Positions 43,122-52,900 of a stretch of DNA of 64,000 nt are shown here, in pieces. Position 1 is the stretch's first letter; each line of letters begins with the position of its first letter. The stretch spans positions 434,001 to 498,000 of the forward strand of contig NZ_KB905370.1 in assembly GCF_000378985.1 (NCBI RefSeq), read 5' to 3'. Both the position numbers and the translations under genes were made by a program. The notes beneath the pieces are model-generated. The model did not search any database. It was not told the DNA's origin and was given only the letters and a program-made list of their open reading frames with translations. Source of the stretch: Ensifer sp. BR816 (GTDB lineage Bacteria; Pseudomonadota; Alphaproteobacteria; Rhizobiales; Rhizobiaceae).

Positions 43122-43757
43122 ATGGCAGAGATGAGCAGCGTTTTCGGTCTCTGGAATACCAGCCCCACCAGGCACACGCCGCTCGAGGATGTGCAGGGCG
43201 TTTTTTCCGGCAGCCTCGTCGCCGCGCTCGGCCTCTATTTCCTCGCCAGCGCCGGACTGCTGACCGGAAGCACCGCCGGTGTCGCGTTCCTGCTGCACTA
43301 CGCGACCGAGGTGAATTTCGGCCTCGCCTTCTTCCTGCTCAACCTGCCGTTCTTCTACCTGTCGCTGAAGCGCTTGGGACCAGCCTTCACCATCAAGACC
43401 TTCATTGCCATCGGACTCACCTCGTTGCTGACCGATGCGCAGTCGAGATTGTTCGAGATCGAACAGATTCATCCCGGTTGGGCAGCGCTTCTCGGCGGCC
43501 TGTTGTTGGGCTACGGCGTTCTGGCACTCTACCGCCACCGCGCCAGCCTCGGCGGCGTCGGCATCCTCGGCGTCTATCTGCAGGAGCGCTTCGGCATCCG
43601 CGCCGGTCTCGTGCAACTGGCGATCGACATGGTGGTTCTGGCCGTTGCCTTCGCGGTCACGACGCCCTGGGTCGTTCTGTGGTCGGTGCTCGGCGCGGTC
43701 GTCCTCAACCTCTTCGTGGCAATCAACCACCGCGCCGATCGATATATCGCGCTTTGA
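43122..43757 (+). CDS. YitT family membrane protein
   Basis: A 211-residue inner-membrane protein with five or six predicted segments of the YitT/UPF0750 type: GLYFLASAGLLTGSTAGVAFLLHY, NLPFFYLSLKRLG and GYGVLALYRHRASLGGVGILGVYLQERFG. The characteristic GSTAGV and GGVGIL glycine motifs are conserved. The transport substrate is unknown. It precedes the Lhr-like helicase by 69 bases on the same strand but need not be co-transcribed. Confidence 0.85.
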   Translation: MAEMSSVFGLWNTSPTRHTPLEDVQGVFSGSLVAALGLYFLASAGLLTGSTAGVAFLLHYATEVNFGLAFFLLNLPFFYLSLKRLGPAFTIKTFIAIGLTSLLTDAQSRLFEIEQIHPGWAALLGGLLLGYGVLALYRHRASLGGVGILGVYLQERFGIRAGLVQLAIDMVVLAVAFAVTTPWVVLWSVLGAVVLNLFVAINHRADRYIAL

Positions 43758-43826
43758 AGCTTGGTTGGCCTGCAATCTCGGGCATGACGAGGTACAGGCT
43801 TCTCTTTTGCCGCGTTTGATCTACCT

Positions 43827-46382
43827 TTGTTCACCGTGAACAGGATCGATTCCCCATTGCCGGAAAGCGACGTCCTGACGTTGCCGGCGCCTTTTCTGCG
43901 ATGGTTCGCCGAAAAGGGCTGGAGGCCGCGCGCCCACCAGCTCGAATTGCTGTCGCGCGCCGAAGCCGGGCAAAGCACGCTGCTGATCGCGCCGACGGGC
44001 GCAGGCAAGACGCTTGCCGGATTTCTGCCGTCGCTGGTCGATCTCACGCGGCGCGGCAGGATACCGCCCGGCTCCGCCTTCGTCGGCATCCACACGCTCT
44101 ATATTTCGCCGCTCAAGGCGCTCGCCGTCGATATCGAGCGCAACCTGACGAAGCCGGTCAGTGAAATGGGCCTGCCGGTCAGGATCGAGAACCGCACCGG
44201 CGACACGCCGCAGGGCAAGAGGCAGCGCCAGAAGCTCAATCCGCCCGACCTGTTGCTGACAACGCCGGAGCAGCTTGCGCTGCTCATTGCCGATGGCGAG
44301 GCTGACCGCTTCTTCAAAAACCTGCGCTATGTCGTGCTCGACGAACTGCATTCGCTCGTCACCTCGAAGCGCGGCCATCTGCTGGCCCTCGGGCTGGCGC
44401 GGCTGCGCCGCTTGGCGCCCTGCCTGCAGACGATCGGCCTTTCGGCGACGGTGGCCGAGCCGATGGAACTGCAGCGCTGGCTGGTCGGCCAGCCTCCTGG
44501 CGAGCAAAGTCATGCCGGATTGATCACCGTATCCGGCGGGGCCAAACCCGAAATCTCCATCCTTCGCGGCGAGAATCATGTGCCCTGGGCGGGGCATTCG
44601 GCCCGCTATGCGATCCCGGACGTCTATGCCGCGATCAAAGAGCACGGCACGACGCTGCTCTTCGTCAACACGCGCAGCCAGGCGGAAATGCTCTTCCAGG
44701 AGCTCTGGACGATCAACGACGACAACCTGCCGATCGCGCTCCACCACGGCTCGCTCGACGTCGCCCAGCGCCGCAAGGTGGAGGCCGCGATGGCGGAGAA
44801 CCGGCTGCGCGCCGTGGTCGCCACCTCGACGCTCGATCTCGGCATCGACTGGGGCGACGTCGACCTGGTCGTCCATGTCGGCGCCCCGAAGGGGGCGAGC
44901 CGGCTGGCGCAGCGCATCGGCCGCGCCAACCACCGCATGGACGAACCGAGCCGGGCGATCCTCGTGCCGGCCAACCGCTTCGAGGTGATGGAATGCCAGG
45001 CCGCCCTCGACGCCAACTATATCGGCGCCCAGGATACGCCGCCGGTCGGCAGGGGCGCGCTCGACGTGCTAGCGCAGCATGTGCTCGGCATGGCCTGCGC
45101 CAGACCCCTCGACGCGGTCGAGCTTCATGACGAAATTACCACCGCGGCCCCCTATGCCGATCTTTCCTGGGAAACCTTCGAGCGGGTCGTCGACCTCGTT
45201 GCCACCGGCGGCTATGCGCTTCGAACCTATGAGCGCTACGCCCGCATCCGCAAGACGAAGGAAGGGCTGTGGCGGATCTCCAACCCTATGGTCGCGCAGC
45301 AATACCGGCTGAATGTCGGCACGATCGTCGAATCGCCGATGCTGAACGTGCGCATGGTGAAGAGGAATGCACGCGGCTCGCTCGGCCGCGGCGGCATGCC
45401 GCTCGGCAAGGTGGAGGAGTATTTCCTCGAAATGCTGTCGCCCGGCGACACGTTTCTCTTCTCCGGCAAGGTGCTGCGCTTCGAAGGTATCCGCGAGAAC
45501 GAATGCCTCGTTTCGCAGGCCTTTTCCTTCGATCCCAAGGTGCCGACCTATGCCGGCGGCAAATTCCCGCTCTCCACCTATCTCGCAGCCCAGGTGAGAA
45601 AGATGCTCGCCGACCCGGCGCGGCGCGCCAGCCTGCCGGACCAGGTGCGCGACTGGCTGGCGCTGCAGGGCGACATTTCGATGCTGCCCGGCGAGAGCGA
45701 GTTGCTGATCGAGACCTTCCCGCGCGGCAGCCGCCACTACATGGTCAGCTACGCCTTCGAAGGACGGCTCGCCCACCAGACGCTCGGCATGCTGCTCACG
45801 CGCCGCCTCGATCGGGCCGGCCTGAAGCCGCTCGGCTTCGTCGCCACCGACTATTCGCTGGCCGTCTGGGCGCTCGACGATCTGGGCGCGGCGTTCCGGG
45901 AGCGGGCGCCATCGCTCGCCGAGCTCTTCGACGAGGACATGCTCGGCGACGATTTGGAGGCCTGGCTCAACGAATCCTTCCTGCTGAAGCGCACCTTCCG
46001 CACCTGTGCGGTGATCGCCGGGCTCATCGACCAGCGCCATCCGGGCAAGGAGAAGACCGGGCGGCAGGTCACCGTATCGGCCGATCTCATTTACGACGTA
46101 TTGCGGATGCACGAGCCCGACCACATCCTGCTTGAAGCGACCCGCAACGACGCGGCCGCCGGACTTTTGGACATTGGCCGCCTCGGCTCTATGCTCAAGC
46201 GAATCAAGGGCCACATCACTCACCGCCAACTCGACCGCATCTCGCCGCTCGCCGTGCCGGTCATGCTGGAAATCGGCCGGGAATCGGTCCACGGGGAAGC
46301 GCAGGACTTCCTGCTCACGGAAGCGGCGGCCGATGAGTTGATCAACGAGGCGATGGGGATTGGGCACGGTGCAGGCGAATAG
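43827..46382 (+). CDS. Ligase-associated Lhr-like DEXH-box helicase
   Basis: An 851-residue superfamily 2 helicase: Walker A APTGAGKT at residues 55-62, DELHSL box near 173, SATV motif III (LSATVAEP), the helicase C-terminal domain with TSTLDLGIDWGDVDLVVHVG and QRIGRANHR, then the long Lhr-type winged-helix and C-terminal domains. Its length fits the bacterial 'ligase-associated DNA damage response' helicase group rather than the 1,500-residue Lhr-HTH form. It translocates 3'-5' on ssDNA. The PdeM phosphoesterase, its usual partner, follows after a repeat. The expected ATP-dependent ligase and MBL exonuclease genes are not in this window. TTG 43827 or GTG 43836 may be the start. Confidence 0.92.
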   Translation: MFTVNRIDSPLPESDVLTLPAPFLRWFAEKGWRPRAHQLELLSRAEAGQSTLLIAPTGAGKTLAGFLPSLVDLTRRGRIPPGSAFVGIHTLYISPLKALAVDIERNLTKPVSEMGLPVRIENRTGDTPQGKRQRQKLNPPDLLLTTPEQLALLIADGEADRFFKNLRYVVLDELHSLVTSKRGHLLALGLARLRRLAPCLQTIGLSATVAEPMELQRWLVGQPPGEQSHAGLITVSGGAKPEISILRGENHVPWAGHSARYAIPDVYAAIKEHGTTLLFVNTRSQAEMLFQELWTINDDNLPIALHHGSLDVAQRRKVEAAMAENRLRAVVATSTLDLGIDWGDVDLVVHVGAPKGASRLAQRIGRANHRMDEPSRAILVPANRFEVMECQAALDANYIGAQDTPPVGRGALDVLAQHVLGMACARPLDAVELHDEITTAAPYADLSWETFERVVDLVATGGYALRTYERYARIRKTKEGLWRISNPMVAQQYRLNVGTIVESPMLNVRMVKRNARGSLGRGGMPLGKVEEYFLEMLSPGDTFLFSGKVLRFEGIRENECLVSQAFSFDPKVPTYAGGKFPLSTYLAAQVRKMLADPARRASLPDQVRDWLALQGDISMLPGESELLIETFPRGSRHYMVSYAFEGRLAHQTLGMLLTRRLDRAGLKPLGFVATDYSLAVWALDDLGAAFRERAPSLAELFDEDMLGDDLEAWLNESFLLKRTFRTCAVIAGLIDQRHPGKEKTGRQVTVSADLIYDVLRMHEPDHILLEATRNDAAAGLLDIGRLGSMLKRIKGHITHRQLDRISPLAVPVMLEIGRESVHGEAQDFLLTEAAADELINEAMGIGHGAGE

Positions 46383-46425
46383 GAAAGCGGCATGAGAGAG
46401 ACTCGCCGGCTAATTCGGAGTGGAG

Positions 46426-46580
46426 ACCCCTCCCCAACCCCTCCCCACAAGGGGGAGGGGCTTCGCTGCGGCACCGACTTGCCGCTTCCCACGGCTCAAC
46501 ACGTAGGTAGAGCAAAGATAGTGTACGGAGGGCGCGGCAACCTAGTCCCTCCCCCTTGTGGGGAGGGGTTGGGGAGGGGT
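46426..46580. repeat. 155-bp element with perfect 34-bp inverted arms
   Basis: The segment 46426-46459 is the exact reverse complement of 46547-46580, with 87 unique bases between. The arms are made of CCCCTCCCCA-type runs. No ORF is present. It separates the helicase gene from pdeM and could fold into a long hairpin in RNA or behave as a MITE; similar C/T-rich inverted repeats are common in Rhizobiales intergenic DNA. Confidence 0.85.
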
Positions 46581-46612
46581 TTTGTTCTACATCCGAGAGC
46601 GTCGGGGTAACG

Positions 46613-47338
46613 ATGCACCGGCTCCTTCACGCGACATCGGCTCCGGCGACGGGCGCCTTCTTCCAGGCCCGCACGACGATCAACGGCGTTAGCGGCATCT
46701 GCGATCCGCTCGGCGGCCTCTTTCTGCCCGACAGCGGGACATTGGTCGTCTCCGACCTCCACCTCGAAAAAGGCTCCGCCTTCGCCAGGCGCGGGATGAT
46801 GCTGCCGCCCTATGACACGCTCGCGACGTTGCGCATCCTGGAGGCGATCATTCTTCGCCATGATCCCGCAACGGTGATCAGCCTCGGCGATAATTTCCAC
46901 GACCGCGCCGGATCGGCAGCGATGCCGGAGACCTTCCGCCAGATGATCGCGGCAATGGCGCACGGGCGCGACTGGATCTGGATCAATGGCAACCACGATC
47001 CCGACGGCGCCTCGGGGCTGCCCGGCGCGTCGATGGACGAGCTTCGTCATGCCGGCCTGGTCTTCCGCCACGAGCCGTCTCTGGCAGACGGGCTCGGCGA
47101 AGTCGCCGGCCACCTGCATCCCTCGGCGACCGTCCGACGCCGGGAAAGATCGGTCCGGCGCGCCTGTTTCGCAACCGACGGCAAGCGGCTGCTGATGCCC
47201 GCCTTCGGCGTGACCACCGGCGGGCTGGATCTGCGGCACCGCGCCATGACCGGCCTTTTCGACCGGCAGCAGCTCGTCGCCCATCTGATGGGCCGCGACC
47301 GGATCTATTCGGTGCGCTTTGCCAACCTCTTGGGGTAG
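46613..47338 (+). CDS. pdeM: Ligase-associated phosphoesterase/endonuclease PdeM
   Basis: A 241-residue calcineurin-like metallophosphoesterase. The metal ligands are in SDLHLEKGSAF, SLGDNFHD, INGNHDPD, and the late GHLHPS; this is the PdeM type that accompanies the Lhr-like helicase. A role as an endonuclease or phosphodiesterase in DNA repair is assigned by family association. ATG at 46613 is chosen over a longer frame that would run through the repeat; GGGG lies upstream. Downstream a RIME remnant overlaps its stop. Confidence 0.87.
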   Translation: MHRLLHATSAPATGAFFQARTTINGVSGICDPLGGLFLPDSGTLVVSDLHLEKGSAFARRGMMLPPYDTLATLRILEAIILRHDPATVISLGDNFHDRAGSAAMPETFRQMIAAMAHGRDWIWINGNHDPDGASGLPGASMDELRHAGLVFRHEPSLADGLGEVAGHLHPSATVRRRERSVRRACFATDGKRLLMPAFGVTTGGLDLRHRAMTGLFDRQQLVAHLMGRDRIYSVRFANLLG

Positions 47339-47372
47339 AGCGGGATGAAGGTTTCCGCCCCGCATCCGCTCT
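47337..47372. repeat. Short RIME-like palindrome remnant
   Basis: AGAGCGGGATG (47337-47347) pairs with CATCCGCTCT (47363-47372) with one bulge; it has the same words as the second palindrome of the element at 24872-24920. It covers the end of pdeM and lies between two convergent genes, so it could also act as a two-way terminator. A still weaker relative is at about 55860-55892. Confidence 0.6.
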
Positions 47373-47388
47373 ATCTATAGGAACCGAA

Positions 47389-47625
47389 TCAGAAAGCGTT
47401 GAAGGTGAGCGTCGTCAGCGAACGGGAAATGCCCGGAACGGTGGCGATGTTGTCGTTGATGTACTTGCCGATGTCCTGGCCTTCCTCGACATAGATCTTC
47501 AAGAGCAGGTCATAATCACCGCTCGTCGAATACATCTCCGAGACGATCTCCTTGCGGTAGATCTCGTCGGCGACCTCGTAGGTGCGGCCGGGCGCGCATT
47601 GCAGTTGCACGAAAATCGGTTTCAT
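47389..47625 (-). CDS. Stand-alone Lrp/AsnC ligand-binding (RAM) domain protein
   Basis: A 78-residue protein that is only the alpha/beta RAM domain of Lrp/AsnC regulators (FVQLQCAPGRTYEVADEI, SGDYDLLLKIYVEEG, VPGISRSLTTLTF) without a helix-turn-helix. Such stand-alone domains form oligomers that bind amino acids and may modulate full-length Lrp proteins. The ATG has AGAGGA about 9 bases upstream. It is convergent with pdeM. Confidence 0.88.
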   Translation of the reverse strand: MKPIFVQLQCAPGRTYEVADEIYRKEIVSEMYSTSGDYDLLLKIYVEEGQDIGKYINDNIATVPGISRSLTTLTFNAF

Positions 47626-47787
47626 CGGGGTTTTCCTCTGCTTCCGGGAAGTATGGCGGCCTCCCGATCACGCGCACCGTTCCCAGCCCGGGACCAGACG
47701 GGCGGTGCTGATTCAATCTTCTCCTTAAACCACCACGGCACAAAAGAGAACGTGCCCGCAATGCGACCGCCCGGGCTCCATTCCGCA

Positions 47788-48591
47788 TCAATCCTTGCGG
47801 AAGAGCAGGCTCGCGCCCCATCCGGTGATCACCGCCAGAGTCACCGCAAAAAGGCCGTAGATCACCGGCTGCTCGTGCGCGGCGCGGGTAATCGCCTGTT
47901 CGAGCCCGGTTTTCACCACCCTCAGCGGCAACGCCTTGGCGGCGACGAAGAGGCCCTCGCGGAAGAGATAGGCGCGCACCACATGGACGCCGTTCGGGAC
48001 ATTGGCCGGCAGGCGGACGGATGCCTTGAACAGGCTCGAACTGATGAACTGCACGCCGCCGGGATCGCGCTGGTAGACGCCACTTTCTTCGCGGATGCGG
48101 CGGAAGGCGTTGCGGAACTCGCCGAGGCTGCTGCCGTCGCCGATGAAGCCGAGCGGCACCAGCCGCATGTGATCGACGCCGATGCCCATATTGGCGATGT
48201 CGCGCGGCGGTGCGATCGTCGCGATATCGCGCGTGCTCGACAGCGAATAGGCTTCGGGAACGAGCTCGAAGGTCATCGAGTGGGTGTTGACCCAGATGCC
48301 GAAGACGCGCTCCTTCTTGCGCACCGTCGCATTGTCCTTTGGCCCTTCGAGCACGACGATGATGTTGTACTTGCCCTGGGCGAGAAGGTTGGCGTCGAAG
48401 CCGTCGATAGCGCCGAAGATCGTCAGGTCGGCGCCGCGAAAGTCGGAGGTGATGGAGATTTCGTCCGTCGAGATGCCGATCTCGAGCTTCTCGGGGAAGT
48501 TGCCGACCTCACGCTCCAGAGACTGTGCCGATGCCGGCGCGGCGGCCGAAAGCGCGAGCGCAAGCAGAACGAGACGGGCGAGCGCGCGCAT
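47788..48591 (-). CDS. TIGR02186 family membrane-anchored protein
   Basis: A 267-residue protein with a signal peptide (RALARLVLLALALSAAAPASAQ), a periplasmic beta-rich domain with EKLEIGISTDEISITSDFRGADLTIFG and a C-terminal membrane helix (about 240-262) ending in a short basic tail. This is the TIGR02186 family, usually next to TauE/SafE permeases; function unknown but probably the outer part of a sulfur-compound exporter. It shares one base with the upstream permease stop (TGATG), so they are co-translated. Confidence 0.85.
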   Translation of the reverse strand: MRALARLVLLALALSAAAPASAQSLEREVGNFPEKLEIGISTDEISITSDFRGADLTIFGAIDGFDANLLAQGKYNIIVVLEGPKDNATVRKKERVFGIWVNTHSMTFELVPEAYSLSSTRDIATIAPPRDIANMGIGVDHMRLVPLGFIGDGSSLGEFRNAFRRIREESGVYQRDPGGVQFISSSLFKASVRLPANVPNGVHVVRAYLFREGLFVAAKALPLRVVKTGLEQAITRAAHEQPVIYGLFAVTLAVITGWGASLLFRKD

Positions 48592-49517
48592 CAGAAGCCG
48601 AACCCCGCTGAAACGACCGAATAGATGTCCTTCGGCGGAATGATGAGCTCGATCGACAGGCGAACGCCGACGGCAAGGACGAGCAGCGCCAGCAGCGCCC
48701 GCAATTGTTCGCCACGCAGCCGCTGGCCGACGCGCACGCCGTATTGGGCGCCGATGACGCCGGCGATCATCAGCACGAAGGCCAGCACGATATCGACCGT
48801 ATAGTTGGTCGAGGCCTGGACGATGACCGTATAGGCGGAGACGAAGACGATCTGGAACAGCGAGGTCCCGACGACGACGCTGGTCGGGATGCGCAGGAGA
48901 TAGATCATCGCCGGCACCATGATGAAGCCGCCGCCGACGCCCATGACCGATGTCAGGATGCCGATGCAGAAGCCGAGCGTGGCAACCGGGATGACGCTCA
49001 GATAGATCTTCGACTTCTTGAAGCGCATCTTCAGCGGCAGCCCGTGGATCCAGTTGTGCTGACCGGGTCGGCGCAATTGCGTGGGCTGGTTCTTGGCGGC
49101 CTTGCGCATGGCAATGATGCTCTCCCAGAGCATCAAACCGCCGACCGAACCAAGCAAGACGACATAGAGCAGCGAAATGACGAGATCGAGCTGGCCGATG
49201 CGGCGCAGCACCGAGAAGAGCCAGACGCCGACGGTCGCTCCGACGAGACCGCCGCAGAGCAGCACCGTGCCGAGCTTGATGTCGATCGTGCCGCGGCGGA
49301 AATGGGTGATCGCACCGGAGATCGACGAGGCAACCACCTGGTTCGCGCCGGTCGCCACCGCCACCACCGGCGGAATATTGTAGAAGATCAAGAGCGGCGT
49401 GATCAGAAAGCCGCCGCCGACACCGAACATGCCCGACAGAAAACCGACGGCCGCGCCCATGCCGAGAATGATGAATATGTTCACCGACAATTCTGCAATG
49501 GGGAGATAGACCGTCAC
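48591..49517 (-). CDS. TauE/SafE family sulfite/organosulfonate exporter
   Basis: A permease of about 308 residues with eight predicted membrane segments in two pseudo-repeats, each with the GMFGVGGGFLITPLLI and GILTSVMGVGGGFIMVPAMIYLL glycine motif typical of the TauE/SafE group. It likely moves sulfite or sulfonates. I place the start at GTG 49517 with GAGG 8 bases upstream; a TTG seven codons earlier would add a few polar residues. Forms an operon with the TIGR02186 gene. Confidence 0.9.
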   Translation of the reverse strand: MTVYLPIAELSVNIFIILGMGAAVGFLSGMFGVGGGFLITPLLIFYNIPPVVAVATGANQVVASSISGAITHFRRGTIDIKLGTVLLCGGLVGATVGVWLFSVLRRIGQLDLVISLLYVVLLGSVGGLMLWESIIAMRKAAKNQPTQLRRPGQHNWIHGLPLKMRFKKSKIYLSVIPVATLGFCIGILTSVMGVGGGFIMVPAMIYLLRIPTSVVVGTSLFQIVFVSAYTVIVQASTNYTVDIVLAFVLMIAGVIGAQYGVRVGQRLRGEQLRALLALLVLAVGVRLSIELIIPPKDIYSVVSAGFGF

Positions 49518-49700
49518 GGCCGAACCTCGATGTAACAACGGACCCGCAAGGCGGATGAAAATTGCAACCGCACAACTCCTAACCGGAAACGATTTAGGAA
49601 TCGTGCAACGCTTTGAATTATTCGCACCCCCACCTTGGAGGGAGGCGCTGCGGGATGCTTCGAAGTGGCAAGAACATCACGAGCGGGATTTTTCGGCTAC

Positions 49701-49802
49701 TGCATGATTCCTCTAATCGAGACCGATTTAAGGAAAAATCATGCAGCATTTCAAAGTGCTACAGCGACCCTTGCGCGTCCAATTGGACGCGCGCCGCTGT
49801 AG
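49701..49802. repeat. About 100-bp double-palindrome repeat (RIME-like)
   Basis: TGCATGATTCCT (49701-49712) pairs imperfectly with the AGG...AATCATGCA segment ending at 49745, and a second palindrome runs from CTACAGCG (49759-49766) to CGCTGTAG (49795-49802) around a perfect 20-base palindrome GCGCGTCCAATTGGACGCGC (49773-49792). It lies in the gene-free gap 49518-49968, where I see no other feature. The two-palindrome plan resembles rhizobial mosaic elements, but the words differ from the copy at 24811. Confidence 0.75.
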
Positions 49803-49968
49803 TCGCCTGCGTCTTCAAACGGACGGCACACGACGCCTTCGCTCATGCGCCCTCGGGCGGGAGCTGTCAACCTTTTCAGGGACATGGCGGGCAGTTTTCA
49901 GCGGGTGCCGCTAGCATCTTCGGTTTTGCAGAGGCCAAGATGCAGCAGGACGGTCGCCCGGTCCGCCA

Positions 49969-52900
49969 TTACGAATTGCGCTTCAAGAGTTCCTTCACCA
50001 GCCCGTCGGTGATCTCGCCGGTCGGCTCGTGGCCGATCGACTTCTGGAACGCCTTGATCGCGGCGACCGTCTTCTTGCCCATCTGTCCGTCGGGGGCGCC
50101 CGCGTCGAAGCCATTATTGTTGAGAATGGCCTGGATGTTGCGCACGGCCTTCGTCATGTCGACCGACGCCGTCTTCGTCGAAGGGCCGACCCAGGCGTCG
50201 GGCACGTCGACCGTATTCGCGCCGGCGTCGACCGGCTGCATCTTCCAGGCTTCGACCTTCGCCTTGGCGCTCGAGAGTTCATCGGGCTTCATCGCCTTGG
50301 CGATCTCGTCGCGCTTTTCACCCGCGTCCTTGTCGCCGTCGCGCGCAGCGATCGCGAACCATTTGTAGGATTCCCCAAGGCTCTGATCGACGCCGTTGCC
50401 GCGGGCGTAGAGCACGGCCAGATTGAATTGGCTGTCGCGGACCCCGAGATTGGCGGCTTTCTCGAACCATTTCGCCGCCGCGGCAAGATCAGGCGCACCG
50501 TCGCGACCGCTGGCGAGCATGACCGCGAGATTGTGGGTCGCACTGGCGTTACCCGCCTCGGCAGCCTTCTGATAGAGGGCCTTGGCCTTGGACGCGTCGC
50601 GCGTAACCCCCGCCCCCTTCTCGTAGAGATTAGCAAGCCGGTATCCGGCCGGCACGACGCCGGCATCGGCCGCGCGCTGATACCATCTGGCAGCCTCGGC
50701 GAGATCTTCCTTCACCCCGCGTCCCTCGGTGAAGCGGGTGCCGATCTCGTAATAGGCGAGAGGATCGCCGCCCTTCGCCGCCGTCACCAGCGCCGGGGGG
50801 CCAAAGCCTTCCGGCAGGACGATTTCGCTCGCCTTGACCGGTGCAAAACTCGCGACCGTCAGCGCGCCTGTGGTCGTCGGCTGGAACGTCGAGACCGGAC
50901 CGGTCGGCGCCGGCTCGGCTGCCGGCTGCAGCAGCGGCGCCGCTGCCGGAACGGCTGCGGCAGGTTCGTCGGCCCCCGCTACGGGTGCCTTTGCCGATAT
51001 CGTCTCGACCGGAGCCGCAACCGACTGTGCCGCGGGTGCCGTTACCGCGACTGCGGCAGATGCCGGCTCGGCCGCTTCCTCGACGGTGGCCTTCGGCGCA
51101 ATTTCCACTTCCGCCTTGCGTTCGACCGCCGAGACGGGCTTGCCGTTCTCAGCGTCCCTTCCCTTCAGCATCGTGCTGACCAGCGGATAGGACATGATCG
51201 CCAGCAATACGGCGCCGACCGCCATCAGGATCGGGCGACGATGACGGGCAAAGGCACCGCCGCCGGACGAAGGGAGCCTGTCCCTGGCGCCTTTCAGCGA
51301 ATCGGCTTCCTCGACGGCCATTTGCGCCGCACGGCGAGCCGCGGCGATGAAGTCCGCCTTTTCGCCGCCGGCAGCCGGCTCGCCGCCGCGGGCCATTTGT
51401 CCGGCACGCACCCGTTCGAGGATCTTCTTGACGTCCGGCACGCCCGAGCCCGGCTCGAGCAACTGGTTGGCGTCTTCCGGCGCAAGCATTTCCGACGGGT
51501 CGATCGAAGGCGCCGGCTCGACCATCTGGCGCGCCTTAACGGTCGCCGTCTCGCCACGCTTGGCGGAGAAACGCCGAGTAAGACCGGCCAGCAGGCCGGC
51601 TTTTGCTGCGGGAGGATCTGCCCGCGGTTCATCCCGCTCGACGATCGAAACATCGACGGAGGAGGACAATTCGGCGGCAACCGGGCTTGCGACAACGACG
51701 TCGGCTTTGGACTCGGTCACCGATCCGTCCTGCTGAAGTTCTGCGTGCCGCTGATCGGCTGCGTCGAAAAACTCCGGCTGCACTGCTTTCGGCATCGCCG
51801 GTACGTCATGCGAGGCATTCCGTGCTCCGGCACTCGGCTCCCGTTCTTCGAGCCGTTCCAGTTTCTCGGCGATGTGGATGAGCGTGTCGTGCAGGGCCTC
51901 GAACGTACGCGCCGTGCGTTCTTCGCTCGAACGGCTAAGATCTTCAAGCGTCCGAAGGTCGTCGGCGAGCGCCGAGATCGCGGCCATGTCGGCGCCGGCT
52001 GCCGTCTGCGGCATGCCGTTCCTGGCATAGGCTTCCATCACCGCTTCGGCGGCCTGTCGGGCGGCTTCGATGATATATTCGTCGCTGGTCGCCAGATAGT
52101 CTTCGAGCGCCGTCATGCGGCTTTCGAACTCCACCGGTGCAGCGGCGGCCGGCTCCTGGCGCGACTGACTGACGAGCGCCGAGAGGGTGCTGATCTGGGC
52201 TTCGAGATTGCGCAGCGCGTCGCGATCGTCAAAGGGCGCGGCTTGTGTCTCTTCCAGGCGCTGGGCGATGTCGGCAAGCCGGTCTTCGAGCCGCTCGAAG
52301 CGCATGTCGGGCACGGGCGATTCGGCATGCCCGTCCAGCTCGTCGATGCGGCGGGCGAGATAGTCGAGCCGTTCCGCCAGCGCGTCGTTGACGCTGCCCT
52401 GGTCCAGGGCCTCGATCCTGCGCGAAATATCGGCGAGATAGCCCGCCAGTTCCGGCGCCGCATTGCGCTGGCTGCGCTCGAGCAGCGTCGAAAGCTGGTC
52501 AAGCCGTTCCTCGAGCCGAGCCGCAGCCCTTTCGCCGGCAAGATCTTCGACACGCGCCGTCAGCGCTTCGATCCGTGCGCCGAGACCGGCGTCCACCGGG
52601 CGGGCAAGGTTGTCGATCTGGTGCGACAGATCGCCGAGACGGCTTTCCAGCCGGTTGACGAAGGCATTGTCGAGGCTCGCGGCATTGCGGCCGGCGGCGA
52701 CCGCCCGGCCGATTTCATCGAGCCTATGATCGAGCTCGGCGAACTGCGAAACGAACCGGTCGTCCGGCTCTATCTGGCGCCCGAGCATCTCGATCGCCCG
52801 GGCCACCGCAACGAGCTTGTCTTCCAGCACATCGACCACCGGGGCCTGGTTCAGCGTGCCGATCTGCGACTTGATTTCGTCAAGACGGTAGGCGAGCGCC

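Noticed and set aside
49613-49968. Plus-strand ORF starting at 49613 across the gap after the TauE gene
   Set aside because: It runs through the palindromic repeat into the antisense of podJ, and shows no ribosome site or family similarity.
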